From: CAWKKW01 sp963850345
GTDB lineage: Bacteria > Acidobacteriota > Terriglobia > Terriglobales > Acidobacteriaceae
Reading direction: 5' to 3'
DNA: 64,000 bases
Assembly (NCBI GenBank): GCA_963850345.1
Contig: CAWKKW010000005.1
Location: 248,001-312,000, forward strand
Numbering within the stretch: the stretch's first letter is position 1; each line of letters opens with the position of its first letter. The notes below the pieces were generated by a model, which was not told where the DNA came from, searched no databases, and saw only the letters and a program-made list of their open reading frames with translations. A program made the position numbers and the translations under genes. Below, in pieces: positions 24,449 to 33,271 of the stretch.

Positions 24449-25054
24449 TCAGAGGGGGCGGAAGGTGCGGGTGGATGGGTCGGCGGCTTCGATGGTGCCG
24501 GAGAGGATGTCATAGAACCAGCCGTGGAGTTGGAGGCGTTTTTCTGCGAGTGCTTCGATGACCGCGGGATGGGTCTTCAGGTTTTCGACTTGGGCGAGGA
24601 CGTTGGCATGGATGAGTTGGACCAGTTCTGGGTCGGAGGGGTTTGAGCCGGGAGGGAGGTACTGGCGCGCGCTCTCGATGAATCGCAGCCAGCGGCCGGC
24701 GGCGGGCAGGTGGGCGACGGAACGCTTGTTGAGCGACGCCTTGATGGCCCCGCAGTCGGAGTGGCCGCAGATGATGATGTGCTTCACCTTGAGAGCCTGA
24801 ACCGCGTATTCAATGGTGGCGGAGACACCGCCGGTGAGTTCCCCGGCCGGAGGCACGACGTTGCCGATGTTTCGGCAGATGAAGAGGTCGCCGGGTTCAG
24901 TTTGCAGGATGAGGTTGGGCACGACGCGTGAGTCGGCACAGGTGAGGAAGAGCGTGTCGGGCGATTGGCTGTCGGCGAGCAGGTGGAAGTGCTCCCGCTG
25001 TTGGGGAAAGACCTCCTTGTGAAAGCGGCGGTATCCCTCGAGAAGTCGCTGCAT
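24449..25054 (-). CDS. Beta-class carbonic anhydrase
   Basis: From ATG 25054 (AAAGGAG ten bases upstream) the protein has 201 residues. The zinc ligands are all present: Cys39 and Asp41 in LTCADSRVVP, His98 and Cys101 in ICGHSDCGAI. The RNIGNVVPP segment between them is also conserved. The enzyme interconverts CO2 and bicarbonate in the cytoplasm. The longer frame upstream of 25054 is a shadow of the opposite-strand serine hydrolase. The final 15 codons (TIEAADPSTRTFRPL) fall in DNA that recurs in dispersed repeats R1, R3 and R4. Confidence 0.93.
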   Translation of the reverse strand: MQRLLEGYRRFHKEVFPQQREHFHLLADSQSPDTLFLTCADSRVVPNLILQTEPGDLFICRNIGNVVPPAGELTGGVSATIEYAVQALKVKHIIICGHSDCGAIKASLNKRSVAHLPAAGRWLRFIESARQYLPPGSNPSDPELVQLIHANVLAQVENLKTHPAVIEALAEKRLQLHGWFYDILSGTIEAADPSTRTFRPL

Positions 25055-25222
25055 GTTTCGTCTCCTTTGCGCGTTCGCCCTGGGGCAGATGTACTGAGGC
25101 CGGCGCCCGATTGCGCAATGTGGCCCCGCTGAGAATAGCAGAGCAGGAAGCCGGGGAGGTGAACCGGCGGGCCTGGGCGGCGGCTTCCCTGCTAGGCTGA
25201 AAACGAGTGGGGATTCGAAGCG

Positions 25223-26647
25223 ATGAGGGTGGTTGGATTGCGACGTGTTTGGCTGGCGCTGCGGCTGGGTGGGTTGGTGTTGTTGCTGGCTGCGCGGGGG
25301 TGGGCGCAGGACGTGGATACCGTAGCCGCGGACCTGCGGGGAAAGATCGACGGCGCAGTGAACCAGGTGTTGAGCGCAACGGGCGTGCCTTCGGCCTCGA
25401 TCGCGGTGGTGAAAGACGGCAAGGTGGTCTATGCCCACGCGTATGGGCTGGCGCGCATTTCGCCTCCGGAACCGGCGAAGCCGTCGATGCGCTATTCGAT
25501 CGGCTCCATCAGCAAACAGTTCACCGCAGCGGCCATGCTGCTATTGCAGCAGGACGGCAAGCTGACGCTCGACGACAAGGTCAGCAATTATCTGCCGGAG
25601 CTGACGCGGGCCAACGAAGTCACGATTCGGATGCTGCTCTCGCACACCTCGGGATACCAGGATTACTGGCCGCAGGACTACGTGATGCCGCCGATGATGA
25701 AGCCGGTGACCAGCGCGGAGATTCTGAACACATGGGCGAAGAAGCCGCTGGACTTCGATCCGGGCACGAAGTGGCAGTATTCGAATACGAACTACGTGAT
25801 CGCGGGCGTGATCGTTGAGAAGGTGAGCGGGATGCCGGTGATGAAGCTGTTGCAGTCGCGGGTGTTCACGCCCTTGCACATGGAGTCGGTCTACAACTCG
25901 GACGAGGCCCGGCTGACGGCAGCGGACGCGACCGGCTACTACCGGCACGCGCTGGGGCCGCTGCGGCCGGCGCCGAAGGAGGGGCCCGGATGGATGTTCG
26001 CTGCGGGCGAGCTGGCGATGACGGCCTACGACCTGGGGCTGTGGGACGTGAGCCTGATGAATCGCGCGCTGCTGCAACCGGCTTCGTACGGGCAGATGTT
26101 TGAAGAAGTGATGCTCGAGGATGGGGACGGCACGCACTACGGGTTGGGAGTGGATGTGCATTCGGATGGCGGGCACCTGCTGGTCGAGCATTCGGGCGAG
26201 GTGTCGGGGTTTGTCTCCGATGATCGCGTGTATGTGGATGACAAGGCCGCAGTGGCGGTGCTGACCAACCAGGATGCAGTGTCGGCGGCCGGCAGCATCG
26301 CGAAGAGCGTAGGCGAATTGCTGGTGAGTGCGCCGGAGGCTCCCTCCACGCAGGAAGAGGCGAAGGCTGCGGCGATCTTCGCCGGATTGCAGGAGGGCAA
26401 GATCGACCGCTCGCTGTTTACGCCGAATTGCAACGCGTACTTCAGCGAGGAGGCGTTGCAGGATTTCTCTGAGAGCTTGAAACCGCTGGGCTCATTCACC
26501 AGCTTTCATTCCGGGCGCGAGGCGTTGCGCGGCGGGATGACGTTTCGGTCGTTCCGGGTCAAGTTTCCGGGACGCGAGTTGATGGTGACGATGTACGAGA
26601 TGCCGGATGGAAAGATCGAGCAGTACCTGGTGATGCCGGTGGAGTGA
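25223..26647 (+). CDS. Secreted serine hydrolase, beta-lactamase/class C family
   Basis: The 474-residue protein begins with a signal peptide (LALRLGGLVLLLAARGWAQ). It has the SxxK motif as SISK (Ser95, Lys98), the YxN motif as YSN (186-188) and HSG in place of the KTG triad (EHSGEVSGF). This set defines class C beta-lactamase-like esterases and D-aminopeptidases. A further C-terminal domain of ~110 residues follows the catalytic domain and ends in MYEMPDGKIEQYLVMP. The natural substrate is unknown (ester, peptide or beta-lactam). It lies divergently from carbonic anhydrase and 72 bases upstream of the aldo/keto reductase. Confidence 0.85.
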   Translation: MRVVGLRRVWLALRLGGLVLLLAARGWAQDVDTVAADLRGKIDGAVNQVLSATGVPSASIAVVKDGKVVYAHAYGLARISPPEPAKPSMRYSIGSISKQFTAAAMLLLQQDGKLTLDDKVSNYLPELTRANEVTIRMLLSHTSGYQDYWPQDYVMPPMMKPVTSAEILNTWAKKPLDFDPGTKWQYSNTNYVIAGVIVEKVSGMPVMKLLQSRVFTPLHMESVYNSDEARLTAADATGYYRHALGPLRPAPKEGPGWMFAAGELAMTAYDLGLWDVSLMNRALLQPASYGQMFEEVMLEDGDGTHYGLGVDVHSDGGHLLVEHSGEVSGFVSDDRVYVDDKAAVAVLTNQDAVSAAGSIAKSVGELLVSAPEAPSTQEEAKAAAIFAGLQEGKIDRSLFTPNCNAYFSEEALQDFSESLKPLGSFTSFHSGREALRGGMTFRSFRVKFPGRELMVTMYEMPDGKIEQYLVMPVE

Positions 26648-26719
26648 TGGGCGGCGGAGACTGCGATGCGCAAGCCTGCATCGTATGCTGGACAGGAAAG
26701 CAGTACAGAGGGCAGCAGG

Positions 26720-27703
26720 ATGAAGTATCGCGATTTGGGTCGGACAGGGTTGCAGGTTTCAGAGATCAGCTTTGGCGCGTGGGCGATCGGCGGCTCGTGG
26801 GGCAATGTGAGCGACCATGAGTCGCTGGCCGCACTGAATCGGGCGATCGATGCCGGCATCAACTTTCTCGATACGGCGGATGTATATGGGGACGGGCGCA
26901 GCGAACGGCTGATCGCGCAACTGAAGAAGAGCCGTAAGGAAGAGATCCTCGTGGCGACCAAGGCAGGGCGACGCCTGCCGAAGCAAGTGGTCGAAGGCTA
27001 CACGGCGACGAACTTGAATGCATGGATCGATGACAGCCTGCGCAATCTCTCGACCGAGACGCTGGACCTGGTGCAACTGCATTGCCCGCCCACGGATGCG
27101 TATTACCATCCGGAACTCTTTGGCACGATGGATGACCTGGTGAATGCGGGCAAGGTGCGCTACTACGGCGTAAGCGTGGAGCGGGTGGAGGAAGCGCTGA
27201 AGGCGATGGAGTACGAGAACGTGCAGACGGTGCAGATCATCTTCAACTGCTTTCGGCAGCGGCCGGCGGACCTGTTCTTCCTCGAGGCAAAACGGCGGCG
27301 GGTGGGAGTGCTGGCGCGTGTGCCACTCGCGAGCGGATTGTTGACGGGCAAGTTTGGGCCGGAGACGAAGTTCGCGGCCGATGATCATCGCAATTTCAAT
27401 CGGCGCGGCGAGCAGTTCGATGTGGGCGAGACGTTCAGCGGCGTTGACTATGAGACAGCGTTGGCGGCAGTAGAGGAGATTCGCAAGCTGGTGCCGGAGG
27501 GAATGAGCATGAGCCAGTTCGCGCTGCGGTGGATTCTGGATTTCGATGCGGTATCGTGCGCGATCCCTGGCGGCAAGCGTCCGGAGCAGGTCGCCGATAA
27601 CGCGAAGGCTTCGGATCTGCCGCGGCTGTCGGACGAGGTGCATAGCAAAGTGCTTCACATCTACGAGGAGCGGATCAAGCCACTGGTGCACCAGCGCTGG
27701 TAA
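26720..27703 (+). CDS. Aldo/keto reductase
   Basis: From ATG 26720 the protein has 327 residues and starts MKYRDLGRTGLQVSEISFG. The (beta/alpha)8 catalytic residues are visible: Asp and Tyr in FLDTADVYGDGRSE, Lys in LVATKAGR, and His in DLVQLHCPPTD. NADPH-site motifs occur near the end (SCAIPGGKRPEQVADN). The upstream in-frame ATG at 26666 would add an 18-residue tail unlike the family start, so it was not used. Substrates of such reductases range over sugars and aldehydes. A sugar transporter follows 113 bases downstream. Confidence 0.88.
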   Translation: MKYRDLGRTGLQVSEISFGAWAIGGSWGNVSDHESLAALNRAIDAGINFLDTADVYGDGRSERLIAQLKKSRKEEILVATKAGRRLPKQVVEGYTATNLNAWIDDSLRNLSTETLDLVQLHCPPTDAYYHPELFGTMDDLVNAGKVRYYGVSVERVEEALKAMEYENVQTVQIIFNCFRQRPADLFFLEAKRRRVGVLARVPLASGLLTGKFGPETKFAADDHRNFNRRGEQFDVGETFSGVDYETALAAVEEIRKLVPEGMSMSQFALRWILDFDAVSCAIPGGKRPEQVADNAKASDLPRLSDEVHSKVLHIYEERIKPLVHQRW

Positions 27704-27766
27704 GTGGGCGGCTGCATGTGGACGCGGCACGGATGGCCTGTTAGTGTGCTCGCATCCTTCTATTAC

Positions 27767-27797
27767 TAACTCGATCGCGCGTAGTAACTCGATCGCG
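27767..27797. repeat. Direct repeat TAACTCGATCGCG, 18-base period
   Basis: The 13-base word TAACTCGATCGCG occurs at 27767-27779 and again at 27785-27797, exactly 18 bases apart, with the palindrome CGATCG inside each. It lies just upstream of the sugar transporter start and could be an operator; the regulator is not identified. Confidence 0.4.
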
Positions 27798-27819
27798 ATT
27801 GGCGTGGGGCTGAACTTTG

Positions 27820-29532
27820 ATGATGGACGCGGATGTTTCGAAGACGGTGCGGTACGGCTGGTTTCTGATTTTCATCGCCGGATTGGGCGGACTCTTATAC
27901 GGCATTGATGTGGGCATTATTGCCGCGGCGCTGCTGTATCTGAATAAGACGATCAACCTGAGCGTAGAGCAGACGTCGATCATCGTGGCGGCGGTACTGG
28001 GCGGCAGCATGTTTTCGTCGCTGGTGGCCGGAGTGTTGGCGGACTGGTTTGGCCGCAAGAAGATGATGATCGTGAGCGGCCTGATGTTTGTAACCAGCGT
28101 TGGACTGATTGTGATCTCGCAGGGATTTGTCTCGCTGGTGATCGGACGTTTGCTGCAGGGCATGAGCGGCGGCGTGATCGCGGTGGTGGTGCCGCTCTAC
28201 CTGGCCGAGTGCCTGGGTGCGGACTATCGAGGCAGAGGTACGGCGATCTTCCAGTTCATGCTGACATTTGGCATTGTGATCGCGGCTTTGACGGGATGGT
28301 TTTACACGCGGCAGGCAGAGGCGGCGATCCAGGCGGCTGCGGGAAATTCCGTATTGATCCAGGTGGCGCAGAATCACGCTTGGCGAGGGATGTTCCTCTC
28401 GGTGATCTACCCGGGAATACTCTTCTTTCTCGGGTCGTTTGTGCTGAGCGAATCGCCTCGCTGGCTGGTGCGGCGAGGCAAGACCGAGGCTGCGATGGCG
28501 GCGCTGCGGCGTTCGTCGCCTGAAGAACAGGCGCAGTTACAAATGCGCGAGATGGAGGCGCTGGCGCTCGAGACTCGCGAACAGAAGGCGAGTGGCACGG
28601 CGGGTTCGCTGCTGCAGCGCAAGTACGTGATCCCGTTCGTGCTGGCGTGCATCATCCTCGCGTGTAACCAGGCGACGGGGATCAACTCGATTCTGGGGTA
28701 CCTGGTCATCATTCTGAAACAAGCGGGCATGAGCGCGAGCCGCGCGACGCAGGGCGACGTTGCGGTGAAGGTGTTGAACTGCCTGATGACGATTGTGGCG
28801 GTGGCGCTGGTGGACCGGAAGGGGCGCAAGTTTCTGCTGAAGCTCGGAACAGCCGGGATCATTCTCTCGCTGGCCGCGGGTGGTTTGCTATTCCTGGGGT
28901 TCGAGTCGAAGCGCGCAGATGTGAAGCCGCAGGTGACGTCCGCAATTCATGGCGACACGTTGACGCTGCCATTGAATCAGTCAGAGTTTCGCGGCGCGAC
29001 GGATGGGCGGCCGATGGCGTTGACGGTGCTGTATTCGTACGGCGGAGGGGACAAGGTGGCTACCGTGCTGACCAATGATGCGGATCCGGTGATGCGCATC
29101 CATCCGCAGAGCGGGGAGGCGAAGGCGGGGCTGACGATCAAGCGCGCGCTGTACGGGCCGGTACCGTCGGAGAATACGGGCTGGCTAATTACGGCGTGCG
29201 TTGGATTGTTCATTGCGGCGTATTCGGTAGGCCCGGGAGTCGTGGTGTGGCTGACCCTCTCTGAGCTGATGCCGACGCGGATTCGATCGACAGGCATGGG
29301 AATCGCGCTGCTGCTCAACCAAGGTGTGTCAACGCTGATTGCTGCGGTGTTTCTGCCGGTGGTTGGGCACTATGGATACTATGCGATGTTCTTCTTCTGG
29401 TCGGCTTGCACGGTGATCTACTTTGTGACGGCAGCGTTCTTCCTGCCGGAGACGAAGAACAAGACGCTGGAAGAGATCGAAATGCAGTTCGAAGGTCGCA
29501 AGGACACGATGTTGCCCCAGGGGAATGGTTGA
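27820..29532 (+). CDS. MFS sugar transporter with large periplasmic insertion
   Basis: The ~570-residue protein has twelve likely membrane segments in the sugar-porter arrangement. Motifs include DWFGRKKMM (loop 2-3), the long central loop after TM6 (PRWLVRRGKTEAAMAALRRSSPEEQ) and PETKNKTLEEIE at the C-terminus, all typical of the SP family. Unusual is a segment of about 90 residues between two late membrane segments, beginning FESKRADVKPQVTSAIHG and ending near ALYGPVPSENTGW, rich in Thr and Asp, which would be periplasmic. TTG, ATG and ATG codons stand at 27817-27825, and ATG 27820 is assumed. Substrate unknown, probably a hexose or pentose. Confidence 0.82.
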   Translation: MMDADVSKTVRYGWFLIFIAGLGGLLYGIDVGIIAAALLYLNKTINLSVEQTSIIVAAVLGGSMFSSLVAGVLADWFGRKKMMIVSGLMFVTSVGLIVISQGFVSLVIGRLLQGMSGGVIAVVVPLYLAECLGADYRGRGTAIFQFMLTFGIVIAALTGWFYTRQAEAAIQAAAGNSVLIQVAQNHAWRGMFLSVIYPGILFFLGSFVLSESPRWLVRRGKTEAAMAALRRSSPEEQAQLQMREMEALALETREQKASGTAGSLLQRKYVIPFVLACIILACNQATGINSILGYLVIILKQAGMSASRATQGDVAVKVLNCLMTIVAVALVDRKGRKFLLKLGTAGIILSLAAGGLLFLGFESKRADVKPQVTSAIHGDTLTLPLNQSEFRGATDGRPMALTVLYSYGGGDKVATVLTNDADPVMRIHPQSGEAKAGLTIKRALYGPVPSENTGWLITACVGLFIAAYSVGPGVVVWLTLSELMPTRIRSTGMGIALLLNQGVSTLIAAVFLPVVGHYGYYAMFFFWSACTVIYFVTAAFFLPETKNKTLEEIEMQFEGRKDTMLPQGNG

Positions 29533-29657
29533 CGGGCGGGCGGTGATCGCACCCGGACAGGAGCAGTGCCTTTGAGGTTGGGCCGCAACCTCATACAATC
29601 AAGACGCGGCCTCCGGTGGCGTCGCCTGGCGCGGCTCGGAGCTGCATAAGGGTACAC

Positions 29658-29733
29658 GGGCCCATAGCTCAACGGTTAGAGCAGAGCACTCATAATGCTT
29701 TGGTTCCAGGTTCGAATCCTGGTGGGCCCACCA
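29658..29733 (+). tRNA. tRNA with CAU anticodon, probably tRNA-Ile2
   Basis: A complete 76-base cloverleaf: acceptor GGGCCCA paired with TGGGCCC, D arm GCTC/GAGC, anticodon stem GAGCA/TGCTT with loop CTCATAA (anticodon CAT), T arm CCAGG/CCTGG with TTCGAAT, and an encoded CCA. The C4-C5-C6 acceptor positions match those used by TilS to make lysidine in tRNA-Ile(CAU), so the isoleucine form is favoured over elongator Met. Confidence 0.9.
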
Positions 29734-29793
29734 ATCAGCTTCGCTGATTCGGAAAAGATGGACGGGGCGGTAGGAGCGCAAAGGCACCTAAAC

Positions 29794-29842
29794 GAGAAAG
29801 GCGATATCCCTTTCGAGATACCGCCTTCTCTATCCGTTTTTT
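29794..29842 (+). terminator. Rho-independent terminator after the tRNA
   Basis: The arms GAGAAAGGCGATATC and GATACCGCCTTCTC form a long stem with a short loop (one bulge), followed by TATCCGTTTTTT. This is a strong intrinsic terminator for the tRNA transcript. Confidence 0.65.
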
Positions 29843-30378
29843 CGAAGACCTGGTTCGGATCCAGATCACAACGTCTGTTATCTTGAAATTATTCGGGACT
29901 CGCGAGCAAGCCCGCGTTTCCGTCATTCTTCCGATGTTTCATCAGTTGTAAGAGTGCCCCTTTACCGTCCATCTCCGGTTGCCCGGATCGAGTCTCGTTG
30001 CCGATTCTCAAGAGCGGCTCTGGTTTCCTCTCTCCTTCTGGAAGATTGCTCCTCCGTTGAAAAGAACAGTACTCCGCAGAGACGGTGCTGCCAAGGGGTT
30101 CGGTGAAATTCTTGCTGTGCAAAATGAGGCACGATCGGTGGAAATCCTGCGAGCCGTTTGTTGCCGCCCCGTGCAGCTAGAGACAGGTCTCACTGTGTGA
30201 AGTGTGAATGGTGGGAATCGCGAGGAGGTTCTGACGGTTGTAACTCTTTCCCGGAGAAAAGGATCGAGATCGCATCTCGGGGGATGAGTGATGAAGCACG
30301 GCCCTCGGTGCATGGAAGCGGTACAAGGGTTACATCGCCGACCAGTTAGTCAGTAGGCCGCACCTTCAGGACCAGTAG
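29843..30378. other. Gene-free, apparently decayed stretch
   Basis: No frame is convincing; the short ORFs on both strands have unrelated composition. The absence of coding signal next to a cytochrome c remnant suggests an eroded region between the tRNA and the AraC gene. Confidence 0.45.
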
Positions 30379-30534
30379 AGCTTCCATCGCGGTGCCTTCA
30401 GGCAATTGGACGCCAAGTTGATCGCCTTCACCAAAGAAGGTAAAGGCAAGATGCCGGCATGGAAAGATAAGTTGACTGAGGCTCAGATCGTGGATGTGAT
30501 CGCCTAAATCCACACCTTGCAGCACGGCGACTAA
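30379..30534 (+). pseudogene. Cytochrome c C-terminal remnant
   Basis: In one frame the sequence reads HRGAFRQ, then LIAFTKEGKGKMPAWKDKL, then TEAQIVDVIA, a stop (TAA, 30505-30507), and IHTLQHGD. The GKGKMPAWKDKLT..QIVDVIA(Y)I pattern is the C-terminal methionine-ligand region and final helix of small class I cytochromes c. The Tyr codon of the VIAYI motif is replaced by a stop, and the haem-binding CxxCH part is missing upstream. It is a fossil, not a gene. Confidence 0.6.
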
Positions 30535-30637
30535 TTCGTCGGGCGCTCACGAGGGCGCTGGCTGTTTGCGGTCTTGCCGGGCAAGCAGCCGCCTGTTAGT
30601 TATGCAAGGGTCCTTTGGCACTTCTCCGCGCGCAAGC

Positions 30638-31759
30638 TCAATGAACAACAGGCGTGTGCCGACCATGAGTCGAGTTCCCATGTAGGACACCTGAGGCTTC
30701 TCGTAATTGAACCTGAGCACTGCGTTGAGCCGTATCATGCTGAACGATCGCGGCCTCATGTAACCGCGCCTGCCGCGGGGTTGTGGGGTATATCTGCGCC
30801 CACGCACGCCGCAGTTGTCGGGTCGACCCAAAGCCTACGCGCTCCGCAACCTGTTCCATATCCAGTTGACTCTGGCTGATGAGTTCGCGCGCAAGGGCAA
30901 CGCGCAGACGATTGCGGTATTCGACCATTGGCATTCCCACATGCTCCAGAAACAGGCGCGAGAGATGGCGGCCACTTGCGCCGCTCAGGCGGGCGAGCTG
31001 AGTGCGGGTCCAGCGCCGTGCCGGGTCACCTGCAATTGCATCCTGCACGCGATGAATGACGGGATGAATGTGGTTACGACCTTCGAGCCATGGAGATAGC
31101 TGAGGGTCGTTGCCGCTGCGCCGCAGATAGACCACCAGATAGCGGGCAATCGCGAGTGTACAGTCGCGACCGATGAGTCGACTAACAAGGTGCAGTGCGA
31201 GATCGACACCCGAAGTAACTCCCGCACAAGTGAATACGTTGCCATCCTGCACATAGAGACGGTCGGTCATGACCTTGGCGGTGGGAGCGATTCTCTGCAG
31301 ATCTGCACAATCCATGTGGTGCGTGGTGCATGCTCGACCATGCAGTAGCCCCGCTTTGGCGGCATACATCGCGCCCGAACAAATCGTAACCAGCATGTGC
31401 TCCGGCCTGATCATGTTGCCAAGCCACGCTACCAGCGCGCTCTCGCCCTTTCTATCCGCCTCGGCGCGGTTGCCGGTATTCTCGATCCCCGGCACCAGCG
31501 ATGCATTGCCACTTACGATCACGATGGCATTGGAAGGAAGGTTCTTCGGAAGGGGCTGCACCGAGGTCAGCCGCAGGCCAATAGAGGTGGAGACCGACTC
31601 TGCGGGGCCAACATAGTTCACTTCAAAGAACGTGTTCGCCTGCTCGCGGTTCGCACGGCAGAGCACCTCGAGTGGACCAGCGATGTCGAGCAGCAGTGCG
31701 CTTGGCGGCACGACCACATACACCGGCAGCCGACGGACTGATGATTTCACACTCACCAT
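30638..31759 (-). CDS. GlxA-type transcriptional regulator (DJ-1/PfpI + AraC HTH)
   Basis: The 373-residue protein has an N-terminal DJ-1/PfpI-like domain (PVYVVVPPSALLLDIAGPLE; nucleophile-elbow-like TICSGAMYAAKAGLLHGR) and a C-terminal AraC/XylS DNA-binding domain of two helix-turn-helices (LARLSGASGRHLSRLFLE and MEQVAERVGFGSTRQLRRAW). The last ~45 residues, after PTTPRQARL, are a polar extension beyond the usual end. GlxA-type regulators control catabolic or stress genes; the effector is not known. The target is unclear: the nearest divergent gene is the protease at 32080. Confidence 0.85.
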   Translation of the reverse strand: MVSVKSSVRRLPVYVVVPPSALLLDIAGPLEVLCRANREQANTFFEVNYVGPAESVSTSIGLRLTSVQPLPKNLPSNAIVIVSGNASLVPGIENTGNRAEADRKGESALVAWLGNMIRPEHMLVTICSGAMYAAKAGLLHGRACTTHHMDCADLQRIAPTAKVMTDRLYVQDGNVFTCAGVTSGVDLALHLVSRLIGRDCTLAIARYLVVYLRRSGNDPQLSPWLEGRNHIHPVIHRVQDAIAGDPARRWTRTQLARLSGASGRHLSRLFLEHVGMPMVEYRNRLRVALARELISQSQLDMEQVAERVGFGSTRQLRRAWAQIYPTTPRQARLHEAAIVQHDTAQRSAQVQLREASGVLHGNSTHGRHTPVVH

Positions 31760-32079
31760 GAGACTTCACCTGAGCATCACTTCTCACCTCTGGGCGGCGA
31801 TTCAGAGGATGGTTGAGATGCGCTCTGTTCGAACAGACTTCTTTAACCATACGGGGGCGCAGGGAGCCGAGCAAGCCTGATTGGGGCAATTACCGGACAT
31901 AAATGGCCACGGCCATTGTTTCTTAAAAACGCCCGGGAACAAACCGGTAGCAAGCTTCATCTCTCCTTCGCATCGAGCCATAGGCAAAGCTAACTATTCA
32001 GTAGAGGACAGCACTTTGATGGCGCGGACGCGATGGCTGTTTAAGTCCACTTCTCGTCCACTGGCGTGCTTGTCGGTTT
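31760..32079. other. Divergent intergenic region, no gene seen
   Basis: This 320-base region separates the GlxA-type regulator from the aspartic protease. The frames present are short and unlike known proteins. It should contain the promoters of both divergent genes; no clear -35/-10 pair or palindrome stands out. Confidence 0.4.
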
Positions 32080-33108
32080 TTGGTCGCACCTCGATCCTCT
32101 ACACAGAGGCTGTTCACGGGGTGCACGTTGACACCAATCTACCTCCAAGACGGATTTGAGTGCTCGCGGCTTCCACTGAAGTGGGCGCTTGTCACAATCC
32201 TTGGATGGCTCGTGTTGTGGTCGCACGCGTTCCCGGTAGCGCTGGGGGCGAACACGTCGCGGAACTCGGTGCCGTTGCGAGTGGTGCATGGCTTCGCGGT
32301 GTTGGTGCCAGTATTTGTTGACGGAAATGGCCCTTATGACTTCCTGCTGGATACGGGCTCTACCAACACCAGCGTAGACCGTGAGCTGGGGCATTCTCTT
32401 AGCCTCATGCCGAACGATGAGGCGACCGTTGAGACGGTTGTGGGTCGCATTCCGGTTGCCATTGCGCTCGCTCAAACAGTGAGCGTCGGGCCGATCGTGG
32501 AGGCGAACGTAGAGATCCTGGTGCGAGACCTCGAGGGGCTTCGGCAAGTGGATCCGGATATCCGGGGAGTGCTCGGTCAGAATGCGCTGAGACACTCTAA
32601 CTATCTGCTCGATTACAAACGGCGCATACTCGAGTTTGATCTGGACGGCGAAGTTCTGAGCGATGTCGCTGGAGAACGCATTCCACTGGGAAGGCTGGCT
32701 ACGCCAGATAACCCGGATTACTCCCTGATAACTCTTCGCGCGGAGATAGGGCGCGATCCAGTTACAGAGACGACGTTAGCTCTCGACACTGGAACCGCGT
32801 TCCTTGTCCTCTTTTCAGCGCCGAGCGGGGATGTTCAGAGTTCGCTCCGTAAGACGGTTCAGGACGTAACGGGTACGGCTCGCGTGTCGGAGTCACGGAT
32901 GATCCACATAGCGGTTGCAGGTCACGCGCGGAGTATGGAGGCACAGGTGGTTGGAGCGCGCGGCATGCGCCTGGGCGGGCTGCTCCCGACGTGCATCTTT
33001 CCTCGTGTCTATGTGTCGAACGCGAATAACTTTGTCATCCTGGGGCCGAGGATAACTTCGCGGCACGGCCGTGGGAACGACGATACTAGTTTGGCGCACC
33101 CGCTGTAG
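32080..33108 (+). CDS. Membrane-anchored/secreted retropepsin-like aspartic protease, two DTG sites
   Basis: The frame gives 342 residues. An N-terminal hydrophobic segment (WALVTILGWLVLWSHAFPVA) could be a signal peptide or anchor. Two aspartic-protease motifs are present: FLLDTGSTNTSVD with Asp91 and LALDTGTAFLVL with Asp236, each followed by a Gly-containing flap-like stretch (DIRGVLGQNAL after the first). The protein therefore looks like a tandem pair of retropepsin lobes in one chain, where typical bacterial retropepsin-like proteins have one. The start is uncertain: no ATG is well placed, and the TTG at 32080 or a later TTG (32128) are options. Confidence 0.65.
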   Translation: MVAPRSSTQRLFTGCTLTPIYLQDGFECSRLPLKWALVTILGWLVLWSHAFPVALGANTSRNSVPLRVVHGFAVLVPVFVDGNGPYDFLLDTGSTNTSVDRELGHSLSLMPNDEATVETVVGRIPVAIALAQTVSVGPIVEANVEILVRDLEGLRQVDPDIRGVLGQNALRHSNYLLDYKRRILEFDLDGEVLSDVAGERIPLGRLATPDNPDYSLITLRAEIGRDPVTETTLALDTGTAFLVLFSAPSGDVQSSLRKTVQDVTGTARVSESRMIHIAVAGHARSMEAQVVGARGMRLGGLLPTCIFPRVYVSNANNFVILGPRITSRHGRGNDDTSLAHPL

Positions 33109-33271
33109 CGACTGCCGGTCAAGGCATGCGGAGCCGCTAACTTGCTGAGGGAGTTCAATTCACCTTCGAACGGCTCCAGCCTTGCGGTCCTGCCTTATGA
33201 AAGCTTTATGTAGCTGTTGTGCCGCCCTTATGCTCTGTGGGCTCACATAGGCGTGAGGGGGAATTCCTACC

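Noticed and set aside
29599..29787. Minus-strand ORF with WWAHQDSNLEPKHYECSAL
   Set aside because: It is the antisense translation of the tRNA at 29658-29733; this wording is a well-known annotation artefact.
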